Assembly (NCBI RefSeq): GCF_010093535.1
Contig: NW_022985189.1
Coordinates: 655,245 to 719,244 of the forward strand
Reading direction: 5' to 3'
Length of the DNA: 64,000 bases
From: Lindgomyces ingoldianus
Taxonomy: Eukaryota; Ascomycota; Dothideomycetes; Pleosporales; Lindgomycetaceae
Both the position numbers and the translations under genes were made by a program. Below the pieces are notes generated by a model. That model saw only the letters and a program-made list of their open reading frames with translations. It was not told the DNA's origin and did no database searches. Shown piece after piece: positions 34,535 to 45,240 of this stretch (position 1 is the stretch's first letter; the number at the start of each line of letters is the position of its first letter).

Positions 34535-35663
34535 ACATGACCGCAAGAGCTTAATCTCTAACACAGCCTCTACAGACTAGGCGGAGGCGACCAACTACAC
34601 AAATCAGTCTCTTTCCAGTGTCTAAGTCGTTCCGCCTTCCTCTTCCTTCTCGTTGGGTGACGACAAGGACAGGGTGAGGGTTAGAGGAGGGTTAGGGTGG
34701 ATATTGCACTTCGCCTCCATTAACAAGAAAGTGGCTTGTGGAAGTGTCTCTTGTAGACAAAACGCCCAGGTTTTTTTCGAAGTTCCCAGCAAATGGCTAC
34801 TCTTCGAGGAGAGGCTGTTCAAGGAGACACACAAGTTCAGCGCAAAATCACGCGCACAGCTTGGCTCTTTGCAGTACGATATGAACATCTTGGTAAATCG
34901 ATTTTTTCTCTTTATTTGCGGGAGAAACAAGTCCTGGCCGTCTTTTGTGTTCGTATGCTTTGTTCTTGCGCAGTTTCCTGCATAAAGATCATCCTTTGTC
35001 TCCTTTCTAAAATTATTCTCGACCGCACGTCATCCGTAAGGTCGAACAAAGACCCGAGTCCTTCTCACCCAGAAAAAGAAAACACTTCTTCTAATGGATG
35101 TGGTAAATTTTTACCACCTAACGATGGATGAAGCTTCAGCTATTGTCTTCCACATGTTATTTCACTGATATCAATCATTGCACTAATACACGTACGTCCG
35201 CTAACAGCCTGCCCCAAGACTCGTTCAGAAACCCCACCCCAAAACTCCTAAGAAATAACTCCACCGGGACCGTCCACAAGAGTGAGCGTAGACCCGTTTC
35301 CTGGTATTCCAAGCCAGCATCCTTAGTCGTTCAGCCAGAAGCGGACCTGGCAACAGGACATGCTTAATTTCCGACTCTAATCTCTGAACTCCTCTCAAGC
35401 GCTGTCTCTACCGTGTAAATATCGTGGAGGCGTTGGTCAACCGTTAGCTTCGAAGGAATTGGATCGGCCACCTCCCAACGCGCATCCTATAGTTACCAGG
35501 TATCGATAACATCAGCTCAACAAAAGAATACGAAGCCGAACGAGGAGCCAAATCGGGGGACCATCTCTGTGGGCCACCTAGAACCCGAACGATTAGACTT
35601 CATGATAACGGTCACAATTTTGTTTCAGGGGGCAGTGAGCTTTCAAGAAGATTACTGGAAGAA
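34535..35663. other. Spacer with several short open frames, no supported gene
   Basis: Open stretches at 34793-35131 and 35128-35367 (plus strand, real ATGs) overlap by a few bases but show no family pattern. A TTTCAG acceptor at 35629, with the frame of the next gene open back to it, hints that the downstream gene may have a 5' exon in this spacer. Confidence 0.4.
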
Positions 35664-37355
35664 ATGGTAAAAAGCGAGGCCTCCAACGAACCTCACCTAG
35701 GTTCTCGCCTTCAGGTTGCACATCATTCCAATGAGTTTGCGGATTATGAGATTAAGCATGAGCAGCCTGGGATATCTTCTGAATCCGACGTTAGTTGTGG
35801 GACCAATGAGATTAGCTCTAAAAGTTCTCCTGCACATCCACCTCCAATAGCGCCTACGTCGATACGAACTCCATATCTCGAAACACCTCCCGGATTTGAA
35901 GAGACTCAGGTCGTGGACAGCCGCTCTTTTTCAGACGCCATACCTTCGTCTCCGTCATCCACCGTCCTCGCATTAAATGTGAGTGAGCTAACAAAGTCTC
36001 GAGACAAGGGTTCAGTGCATTCGTCGAACCCACAGAATGCAACGATACCAGAATCACCCACAGTCCAGGGGTCGGGAAGATCTCATGCACCGCCCCCACC
36101 CTTTGTCACTCAATGTTTATCTCCAGCTCACACAGAAAGTGTCAATGGCGTTTGCCCTCCCCATGTTTCCGCTTTCGCCTACGCAGTTCTGCCGTACTTC
36201 CGAGGAGTTCAAGACGATGGCTTCGTACTCTCACCTACTAATACAACTACATCTTCAGTGCTTGCAATTGCGGTATCCTCCTCCCAATCGCCTTCTGCTT
36301 GGTCAACTCGCACTAACGTGCTTTTCTCCCCATCTTACCCGCGCCATAATGTACCACGTTTCTTCGAGGAGCGAACTGCTATCGACGTTCGCTTGCGGTA
36401 TATGAGCGTTCGTGCCGCGCTGACGCGATGCTCAGTCATCATCAACATGAAGGCTCAAGAAAAGGTGTCATTTACATCAAGAACAGCCAGTTGGATGGAG
36501 CCAGACTTCCCTAAAGCTTGCTGCGTTGCAAAATATGTAGCTTTACCACTAGCCCAAAACCTCAGTCATTGTCAGCTCCAAGCTAGATGTTGGTACTGGC
36601 TTGGGCGAGGGGAGTTTGGACGAGGTGACTGGGAAGCTGCAATCGATGCTTTCGAACGGGCTATTCAGCTTAATGTCCTCGATGTCGAGGAGAAGTGTGA
36701 TCTGAGGCCTCGAGACGAAGGTAAGGATGTTCAAAAGTGGCTGAAGATGGCAAGAGATGAGTGGATTCTCGCGAACGATAGCGTATTTCCCGCCCTAGGT
36801 AATCTCCCAAGATATGTCCTCTCCCCAGACCAAGCAGCAGATGAGATTCGAGCGCGGTTCAACCCAATACATAATCAGACGAATTGGGTTTCATTAACGA
36901 GGTCTGTCTCTGGGGCTGATTTTTCTGATCACGAATGGGAGTATATCACAATGCCAACCCGAACTGAACCCGAGCGAGAACAAGGGGGGGGGATCAGTTT
37001 CACGCCATCGACGGGAGGCCGCTGTTCTGAAGATCTCCAAGATGCAATTAAGCCTCGAAAACGGTGCCCTTCCATAGTGGAGAAGGTTATCGATTGGCGT
37101 AGAGGGATCCCTACTAATGCTCTGGGGGTAGGGACGCGGGCCGTATCTCCCACAGATCGATCAGGATACACATTCGCATCACCGATACACTCTCCATCTA
37201 TCTCTCCTGCAATGAATTCTAAGTCGAATCCGCCCGATAACACATCGCTCCATTCCCAATGCAATTCGACGAATTCTATGTCGGAACAATCGGCGGGTGA
37301 GGTTGCACGTCGAAGGAAGCTGAACGTTCACTCTATTAACACCAACGCGTGTTGA
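35664..37355 (+). CDS. Unrecognised 563-residue protein with one TPR-like motif
   Basis: A long single-exon frame of normal composition. Residues 1-210 are Ser/Pro/Thr-rich and probably disordered. The middle (about 235-375) is folded-looking, with a TPR-like hairpin (WYWLGRGEFGRGDWEAAIDAFERAIQLN) ending in a Trp-containing helix. The C-terminal 150 residues are again low-complexity and polar. No catalytic motif, signal peptide or membrane span was seen. The frame stays open upstream of the ATG to a TTTCAG acceptor at 35629, so an extra N-terminal exon is possible. It is probably a regulatory or scaffold protein by composition alone; function unknown. Confidence 0.6.
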   Translation: MVKSEASNEPHLGSRLQVAHHSNEFADYEIKHEQPGISSESDVSCGTNEISSKSSPAHPPPIAPTSIRTPYLETPPGFEETQVVDSRSFSDAIPSSPSSTVLALNVSELTKSRDKGSVHSSNPQNATIPESPTVQGSGRSHAPPPPFVTQCLSPAHTESVNGVCPPHVSAFAYAVLPYFRGVQDDGFVLSPTNTTTSSVLAIAVSSSQSPSAWSTRTNVLFSPSYPRHNVPRFFEERTAIDVRLRYMSVRAALTRCSVIINMKAQEKVSFTSRTASWMEPDFPKACCVAKYVALPLAQNLSHCQLQARCWYWLGRGEFGRGDWEAAIDAFERAIQLNVLDVEEKCDLRPRDEGKDVQKWLKMARDEWILANDSVFPALGNLPRYVLSPDQAADEIRARFNPIHNQTNWVSLTRSVSGADFSDHEWEYITMPTRTEPEREQGGGISFTPSTGGRCSEDLQDAIKPRKRCPSIVEKVIDWRRGIPTNALGVGTRAVSPTDRSGYTFASPIHSPSISPAMNSKSNPPDNTSLHSQCNSTNSMSEQSAGEVARRRKLNVHSINTNAC

Positions 37356-38754
37356 TTTGATGTCACCACCAAACTTCGGGAATGCTGCCTATGGTATCCC
37401 ATTTAATTAATAGTACGCACGCTGCGCTCGAGGCTAGTTAATGGCACTGTTTAGCAATACCTCTAATCCCGTTCACGCGTACTACGAGAGCAGCAGCCTG
37501 GACAGCCCAATATTCGCATACGCTTTGATCGTCTCAATTCTGGGCGAAGAGCATTATCACGTTGTTGAAAGTAAGTCATCCGCACGTAAGAGAACGCAGC
37601 AAACTCTCCAGAAGTAGCGTGAGAGGGAAAAAAAGAAGATGGTGGATATCCTCCGCGACATCCTTATCTTACGGCAGAAGAGCGCATCATTCCGTGCTTA
37701 CACCGCGAATCTTGGGGATTTCAACAAAACGGGTTGTTCGAACGTTGTCACTCAGCCGGCGACTAGGCAGCCTACTGCGCCGCCCTAGATGAGGAATGAA
37801 TTTCGTAATGGGAAAGAATGAACCGCGATAGAGAGGCTAAGGCGCTGATGCAATATGGAATTGAGGCTATAGGTGGGTCGATTAGGCGGATGGGGATCGG
37901 TGTTTTGTGCAGTGGGTCAAGGGGAGGGTGGGGTGAGGCTAATGAAAAGGGCGTGGTGGGGTTAATGGAAAGGGTAGAGAAGTTGTTGGGTATGGCTGCT
38001 TTTTTTTGGATCGTCTTGTTCTTTTGGTTAATGTCAAGATATTGGCACGGATCTTGAACTTATCCTTCTCGTGTACTTGGTATTCCATATTTTGTAGAAT
38101 TTAAATTCACCTTCTATCCCTGAAGTCAAGTCTTCTATGTCATTTTATCCCACCTTCCCTAATTCTTACTCCCCCTCATTCATCCCCACCGATAACCTCC
38201 ATCCTTCGCTCCTCATCATGCGCCCCAGCCAAGGAAAAAACTCCGGAAAGACAGCACCATGACTGTGGAAAATTTCATTCACGTGGACCTATTGCCCTGG
38301 ACTTCCGTCCAGATGGAGCATATTTGATTATCTTTGACCGCTCCTGGGCTTGAACTCAAGCGCACAGCTGTGGAGAGACACGCATTTGTGGAGTTAAAAG
38401 ATGAGTTCAATGCCTAGATTTGCCAACTAGACAATTGGAGATTCGGAAAGGTTATATCTAGAATGGAAAATTGGAGGCAGGCTTAGAGAGTGTAGACGGT
38501 ACTAGAGGCCAGAGAGACGCAAACCCGCGCCCAACATGGCTCAGTTGCAACGAAATTCGATGCCTGATCTTGGAAGAAACACCCCCACGCCACTAATATG
38601 TTAGCCAATAACAGTACAAAATGAGCAACAACGCCACCTCTCCAGACCTAGAGATTGAAGAGTTGCGCGCCAGCGATCTCACCGTATAGCATCAGTTATG
38701 GCGTCCTGCCAGCCTGCACCCATCCCTCATTTCGCAGACTCAGCCTCCATCTGA
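37356..38754. other. Intergenic, nothing supported
   Basis: Normal composition. Short frames (for example 37562-37792 and 37818-38057) are not backed by any motif. The string at 38154-38230 is pyrimidine-rich, like a fungal promoter or 5' UTR. Confidence 0.4.
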
Positions 38755-39075
38755 AACCCCAACCATGCTGACAGCCACGCTGACAGCCACAGCTTCTCCA
38801 AGTCCTATCCTCCCCACTCAATTGACCACCTCCACCTTACAAATCTCTCCCATGGAGTCTGGAAAACCCACCACACGCTCCTGGACTGTCTCAACTCCCT
38901 TGGAAACAAAAACCGAGAGCTCCTGGACTCCATCCATGAGTCAATCAATCGCGAACAATATGTGCAAAATATGATAGTTTTCGCTGGACAGTTAGAAACT
39001 ATTGGGGACATCGCGAATGGGCATAGGGGTGCTAGCCACGGATCATGCTTCATCGACACCGAGTGGGAAGAATAG
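38755..39075 (+). CDS. Possible exon, helical C-terminal segment (doubtful)
   Basis: 107 codons open after a TGA at 38752-38754, ending at TAG 39073-39075, with no internal ATG near the start. The amino-acid pattern from about residue 20 (LSHGVWKTHHTLLDCLNSL, then an acidic helix) looks like a real amphipathic helical protein rather than random translation. It would need an upstream exon; TTTCGCAG at 38731-38738 is a candidate acceptor region but does not give this frame directly. A competing frame with an ATG at 38765 is Ser/Thr-rich and less convincing. Confidence 0.25.
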   Translation, partial: NPNHADSHADSHSFSKSYPPHSIDHLHLTNLSHGVWKTHHTLLDCLNSLGNKNRELLDSIHESINREQYVQNMIVFAGQLETIGDIANGHRGASHGSCFIDTEWEE

Positions 39076-40090
39076 GCTTATGGGAGCAACCCCGTTGCAT
39101 GGGGATATAACGGCTTGGTGAAGAGAAGGGCTATGTATGCGGCTATAGAGAAAGGAGAGAAAGAAGAAGGCGCTGATAGACAACCGCAGAGGTCTTCAAC
39201 CACCTTTAACCTGGATTTTGGAGTATTTGTGTGTCTCTGGTGCTGCTGTTGGAGCTCTTTTCCTCCGCTTGTCGTCTTGCTAGATTAAAGTTCTTTAAGC
39301 CTTTTTGGTATTTGAGAAAATGATATTTTTGGGCGATAGTGGTTGTTAGCCTTTCTATGATTTTAGTCTATCTGGCATTCATCAAGTAATTTGCGATTTA
39401 TCGAGCGAATTGCAAGTATAAACTAGTCGGTTTATTGTTTGTGTGGTGCTGCTTCCCAGTGCTGCGAGGCATTCCGCGATGAGGATTGAGGTTGAGCGAA
39501 ATGACACCCCTAGGAAATTCTAGATGTAGGCTTTAACCTTAGAGGTGTCGTCCTTGCGCTAGAGCCCCAGACTTAGTTACTGAGGTCTAGAGTGCCGTGA
39601 ATTGACTGTCTATGTACGATGGCGATGATTCGAAAAAGAACGTCGTCAGTGAGCGTGCGTCTAGCGCTTTGGGTACGAGTTTAGCATTCCTGAGAGCATT
39701 ATCTCAATCCTCGAAAGGAACTAGCGTACGGCCAACCAATCCCAGATAGCCAGACCAATGCTTCGAGCTCCTCATATAACACAACGCGCTATGTGTTAAT
39801 ATGGAAACTGTTGATGTCGAGTAGAAGCAGATGACCTATTGCTTTAAAATCTCTTATCACACAGCTGTGACGGAGAGCACGAGTAAATCATCCCCAGCCA
39901 GCCAGACCAGCTCTCTGGGCTCTTCAAAATACACTACCCAGTCGGCATTCTCTAATTGAGGGACGGACGGAGGACCATTCAAAGAGGCTCCTGGTAATGC
40001 TGTCGCTCGACTGATGGAGCTAGGATTCTCCCCTGACCGTGCGTCAACTGCCCTCGATCAGAGGGAAGCCGGATCGATTCTTCTCTGCGG
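39076..40090. other. Intergenic, nothing supported
   Basis: Normal composition, no recognisable frame, RNA gene or repeat. Confidence 0.4.
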
Positions 40091-40613
40091 CTATTTGATT
40101 ACTAGATTAGGGAGTCCAGGAGCCGGAGATGGTAATTGGGGAGATTTAATGGGAAGATTGTGAGGCTTGGTTTGGAGGTATATTTGGGATTTCGAAGTTA
40201 GAATAGTGTCTGTTTGCATGGTTCTAATAGTATCCAGATGAGTAGTGATGATATGTAGTGTATCCACATATCTCGGGAGCTAGGATATACTTTGTTGGTT
40301 AAGTTGAATTGTTAGAAATATACAAGGTGGAAGACCTACTTACCTGAGAGGCTGAAGCGAGGTCAAGATGGCACTGTGACGAAGACGAAGTTTCGCCCCA
40401 GGCGTTGTTGGTTAATTCGGTTTCGGCTTCTTTCACAGACACCATCCCAAGGAGCTCCACGAGAACACTCGTCCTATGTGAGGTATCGTAAGCATAAGGA
40501 TTTTGAAATTGTGGACAGACTACCGTATGATGCCAGCCAGTAGGGAAAGGCCGGAATTTAACGGTGCAGCATAAAGACTCATAGGCGCAGGCTATTGGTT
40601 GCAATAAGAACAT
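40091..40613 (-). CDS. Possible small two-exon gene, 152 residues (doubtful)
   Basis: On the minus strand an ATG at 40613 opens 90 codons that run exactly into a consensus donor GTAAGT (exon 40344-40613). After 64 bp with a CTAAC branch-like site, a TAG acceptor leads into 63 further in-frame codons ending in a TAG stop (exon 40091-40279). Both exons are exact multiples of three. The product begins MFLLQPIACAYESLCC and has no recognised domain; exon 2 is Thr/Pro/Leu-rich. The consensus intron is the main support. It is divergent from the reductase gene at 40924, with about 310 bp between the starts. Confidence 0.35.
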
Positions 40614-40923
40614 GATGGAGACATGATTGGCTGCATTGAATGAATTATACGTGCACACTAAGACCTAAAAAGGAAAACTTCGCTAGCGTCAAATTTCTGC
40701 TTCTCACGATCCTCGCCGGAATTCAGTTTGTAAAAGGGCATTTGTAATCAGAAGATGTAAGGAAGAAATCCCGAGGATTATAAGAGAAGGAGAGGAGTAT
40801 GATGGGAAAAGTGAAGCAAGATCCTTTTCCTACTTTTGTCGACTCTAAAACGAAGCATTACACGTGATCTGAACAGAACCGCCCTAGATTACAACCTTAC
40901 ACTTTACTTACTCACCAACGAAA

Positions 40924-42191
40924 ATGGCAACTCACACAGCTGTTGCAACAATCGCACTCAAAGGACCACTCGGCATAATCCAAGTTCCGACCATCACACC
41001 CCAAGCCGACGAAGTCCGTGTCCGTGTCCAATGGACCGCCTCAACCCCTCTCGACCTGCACCAAAACGACGGCGGACTCCTCGTCAAGTATCCGCAAGTG
41101 CTCGGCGATGGCACAGCTGGAACCGTTGTAGAAACGGGTCCAGATGTGAAAAGATTGAAGAAAGGAGATAAAGTATTTGGGTTCACGTGGAGAGAGCAGC
41201 AGGAGAAGGCACATCAGGAGTTTTGTACCGCGCCAGAGTGGCTGTTTGCGCTTGTGAGTTTTTATGCCTTTCTAAATTTGAGGAAAGGAGATCAGAGGTT
41301 TCAGGGCACGGGCTGATGAGTGGATAGTTGCCAGAAGGCTTCACGATGGCGGAGGCTGTTACCCTGCCGAATAATTTCGTAACCGTGTTTCATACTCTAA
41401 CCATTGATTTGGGCATTGAGACTCCTTGGCCTAAGCCAGAAGGTTATGTTCCAAAGGATGCGCAAGGCTGGATTCTGGTATGGGGCGGTTCGTCGTCGGT
41501 TGGTCAATTTGCGATTCAGATCCTCCGATACTACGGATATGAGAATATCATAACCACAGCGTCGAAGAAACATCATTCCAAACTCCAGTCATTCGGTGCT
41601 AAATATCTCTTTGACTATAAGTCACCAGATATTACGTCCTCGATCCTCAACACGGTAAATGTGGGAGGAGAGACTAGCGAGAAGACGGGATTGTCACTCA
41701 TTCTGGATTGCATTGGTAGTCAGGAAGGGAGCGTTAAGCCCATTGCCAAAATGGCTAAGAAAGGTGCAACAGTGGCAATCTTGCTGCCCGTCATTGTGAG
41801 AGATTCTGGGGAGGGTGTGGATCCGGAGTATGAGATGGATGTGAGCAAGGCGGCGGAATGGGATGAGGGCGTCACTGTTAGGGGCGTGAGGACGCATTTC
41901 TATCTGAATGTAAGCACACCAATTTTGTGCTATAATCCTGTCAAAGGAGCGGCACAAGGCAGTCGCATAGCGGATTGAGCAATCGCTAACTGTCGTCAGA
42001 ACGAGTTTTTCAAGTACCACCTCCAGCCGGACATCATGTATACGATGCTGAAAGAGCATATTGTCGAACCGAATAACCAGAAGATCATTGAGGGTGCTAC
42101 ACTGTTGGAGCGGGCTCAAAAGGCGATGAATATGCTGCGGAGAAAGGAGGCGAGCGGGGAAAGGCTCGTATGGAGGGTATCTGATTCGTAG
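40924..42191 (+). CDS. MDR-family (zinc-free) enoyl/quinone reductase, ToxD/LovC type
   Basis: Three exons (40924-41253, 41328-41909 and 42000-42191), all in phase 0, joined by GT-AG introns of 74 and 90 bp; intron 2 has a clear GCTAAC branch point. The product is 367 residues. Residues 1-110 form the GroES-like domain (VRVRVQWTASTPLDLHQND, then VLGDGTAGTVVE). Residues 163-169 form the nucleotide-binding turn GGSSSVG of the Rossmann fold, followed by GYENIITTAS. The cysteine/histidine zinc ligands of classical alcohol dehydrogenases are absent, as in the NADPH-dependent reductases annotated zinc-binding dehydrogenase or ToxD-like. LovC-type trans-enoyl reductases work with polyketide synthases, but no PKS is seen in this window, so a stand-alone oxidoreductase is equally likely. 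The C-terminus ends conventionally (GERLVWRVSD). Confidence 0.9.
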
Positions 42192-43698
42192 AGACTGCTT
42201 ATCATGTCAATTTCATTAAGATGTGCACCGGTAGGGACAAGCAAGGAAATAATTGTACCCTCCCCCCTACGTCACGTAAAAACCCAGCGTGCTGAAAGAA
42301 TTATCGCTCAGTCAGAAGTAATAGATGATTGATGATACTAGAGGGCATATATGAATGGGAGTAGCTAATTAGGTGGTAAGGGCCGAACTAAGTCGAGTGA
42401 GAGAAGTTCTAAGCTCCAAGGAGCTCGGGGGCACTCTGAGGTGACTGTAAATAGGTTACTTGCGTACCAACCACATTCATCCTTAACGGGGAGTCACGTG
42501 CAACATAGTCACGTGCAACACTAACCTATAAACCACGCTCTGTAATTTTCGGCCATTTGTCGCCCGCGCAAGGTATCTTTCAACGTCTGGGGAAAAACTG
42601 TCTTAATTCAATAAGCGTCTTGGTTAAGCGCTTTGTAAATTGAAATAGTTTTAAATTGCTCTCCCGCTTTCGGCCGCGCTGCAAGGACCCAAATTCTCTC
42701 CGTCGATCATTCTATTCCTTTCGAAAATGGCTACGCAGAGATGAACACCATCTGATTTCTTCTGTTCGAGTCTCAACACAGGAAAACGCGATAAAACATT
42801 CGAAACAAAGCAAGCCTTAATATATTACAACAGAATACATTATTCTAATTAACCTTAAGACTATACCTGAGGGGATAATCTTTTCAATAGCGTCACATTT
42901 TGGGAGCACCCGAGGCATGAGGAACTGTATTGATTGCTAAAGGAGGGTACCTAAGGGTCTATATATGCAAGGAGTGACAGGCACCAGGGTAGACCACATA
43001 TGGCTATGGCAGGCAGCAGAAGCTCCTGAATACGAGCAGGTAGGTTTAGTAGATTTTGTGGAGCAGCTAAGCGCTTTCAAGTGGCTCTAGATCCATCTTA
43101 ATTAGTAGTAGTTAACCACAGGTATGATAATTTAAGGTTAGTGCGAAATTGAGATTCAATGTTTTAGTAAGGTTTTTGACCAAGTTTAATCCGAATTAAC
43201 TGATAACTATTGCAACCTTGTGCGCTTAGAAACTGTAACTGCGCCCCGTTACACCACCAAGCAGGAAGTCGGCTAGTCATCGTTGTAGCTAAAGAATGTT
43301 GCCATCTAGATCTAGAAAACCACGGTTTAGGCTGTTTCTGTTATTTTTTAGTAGCGTTGTTTAAATGATTAAAGTTAGAACTAGTAGTTACAACGTTAAT
43401 AGCAACACCAACAGCAATAACTTAGTAGTAGTAGTAATAATATTGAAAGCAGTAGTAAATTCCAGCTATACAATTATTATCCATGGCTATTTCCTACTCC
43501 TAGTAGTATAACTAAATTATCTACTGTTTTATAAAGCGTAGTGATGCAACTAGATATATAGTTGCACTAAACTATATCGAGATTGCATACAATTCTAAGC
43601 GATTATTAGGTAGAAGCAGGTCAAGATAATATGGCTCAGTATAGAGAGATCGCTACAAGCTGCTGGTAGCAGGCTGGTGGCAGTACAAAGCTCATTCA
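42192..43698. other. Intergenic, grading into repeat-derived sequence
   Basis: Normal composition up to about 42.85 kb, then AT-rich patches. A tandem pair of the 14-bp unit AGTCACGTGCAACA (42492-42505 and 42507-42520), each with a CACGTG E-box, is the only distinct motif. No gene is supported. Confidence 0.4.
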
Positions 43699-43998
43699 TG
43701 TAACGAGGTCGGCACGGTCAACCACGTGGCCTTCTCTCGCTCATAGAGGTTTAGGCTAGGCTAGAGACAACCGCTAGTGCTAGTGCTTACCCTAGCATTA
43801 CCTATATATATATTATACTATGCGAGAATACTTAGCTTAAGTATTCTCGTGCGTACCTTTTGGTACAGTGGGGAAAGTCGTATAGTATCGGCTTGGCAGG
43901 CGGGGCGCCTACCTCATTACAATTCATATGACTAGCAGCCGAGCCCGCACGGTCTCTACGTTCTCTCCTCTAGCACCGCCTGCAGCTTAACGGTTACA
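43699..43998. repeat. LTR-like sequence (300 bp), single copy here
   Basis: Ends TGTAACG...CGGTTACA are inverted, as for an LTR, and resemble the tips of family R, but the body is different. No matching 5-bp duplication was found (ATTCA and TATCT). It contains a perfect 12-bp stem palindrome at 43823-43849 (CGAGAATACTTA-GCT-TAAGTATTCTCG) and a run of TA repeats. Confidence 0.5.
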
Positions 43999-44289
43999 TA
44001 TCTTAGAATCGCGACGAACAACCTAGTATAGAGAGTTGATTATAGATTTCACTCACTAACACTCGCGAAAGAAGTATGTTCTCTAGAAGCCTTTTATCCA
44101 GCTATCGTTGTATTTATCAATAGCTTAAAATTAATTTTTATACGAAATAAATGTTGTCGTAGGCTGAGGGTTGGTTCGAGGTTAAAGTATCTCAATTCTA
44201 TTGCGCGACACAGGGTTTTTGGCCACACAAGTGGAGGTTCCATGCAGTTTGTCCTCAAGCGGCGAGGTGGGTCCGGGTTCATTGTGAAA
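43999..44289. other. Left flank of the 10.3-kb element
   Basis: A mixed-composition stretch with a short minus-strand open frame (44094-44282) lacking recognisable motifs. Confidence 0.4.
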
Positions 44290-44297
44290 TGAGGGTT
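44290..44297. repeat. Target-site duplication TGAGGGTT (left)
   Basis: Identical to 54617-54624 on the other side of the element. Confidence 0.9.
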
Positions 44298-45240
44298 TTA
44301 TCTCAGCTAGCTCAGCCGGCTGATGAGAGAACCGACAACGCACATACCACCATGCATACTGCTACTCCTAACAGAGTATAACCTAGGGTTAGTAGTTTTA
44401 AACCCCTGCAACTAACATTTTCTCTTATTAGCTGTCTAAGGGACTTTAGTAATTTTTTGTGTACACAACTAATTTTAACTGCTTAAGAATAAAGACGCAA
44501 TTTTTAATAGTATAATAAGTATATTATACATAGACTCTAAAAGTTAATACAACGCGCAAAACTCTAGTAAGAACATTATAAGCATATTTTAAATAAAATC
44601 TAATAATGTCTAGAGTAATTTAAATCTATCTGCGCGCGTAACGCAACCTTTTCTATAACTAATTTTATGTGTTACTTTAAACCCCCCCCCTCTCTTATTA
44701 TCTACGCTTATGTATTGCAAGGCACTTACATTTTAGGCGCTATTTATCTTTACTATTATAAACTACCTCTAGCTTCTAGATCTGCTAATTTTGTCCTGTG
44801 CGTATAGTTCTATTGCGGTAGGCAAAATAGTACTAACGCTTGCGCAGTAAGCAGTTTAGATACTAAATATTATAAGTATCTTTCTACATATTATCTATGT
44901 GTTTATTTATGCACTTTTTAATGCGTACTGCTAATTATTTGCTGTAGTAGCTACTATGCAGACTAGAGGGCTAGGTCAGCGCGCAGGGAATTAGGGTTTA
45001 GGTAGGAGGCTAGCATAAGTATAGCTTGCGCTAAGTCTTCTAGCTGTCTACTTAGAAAAGACTACTTATTTAGTGCTAGATAAGAACTATGCAGCGCTAA
45101 ATTAAGTATACAGACTAGCTAGTGTAATGCTTTTTTATGTTAAAGCCTGTTATACTCTAAGTGCTAATACTTTATAAAATTTAGTATATAAGTGTTTTAT
45201 AAAGTGTAATGTCTAGTATTAAACGCTATTACTTACTTAG

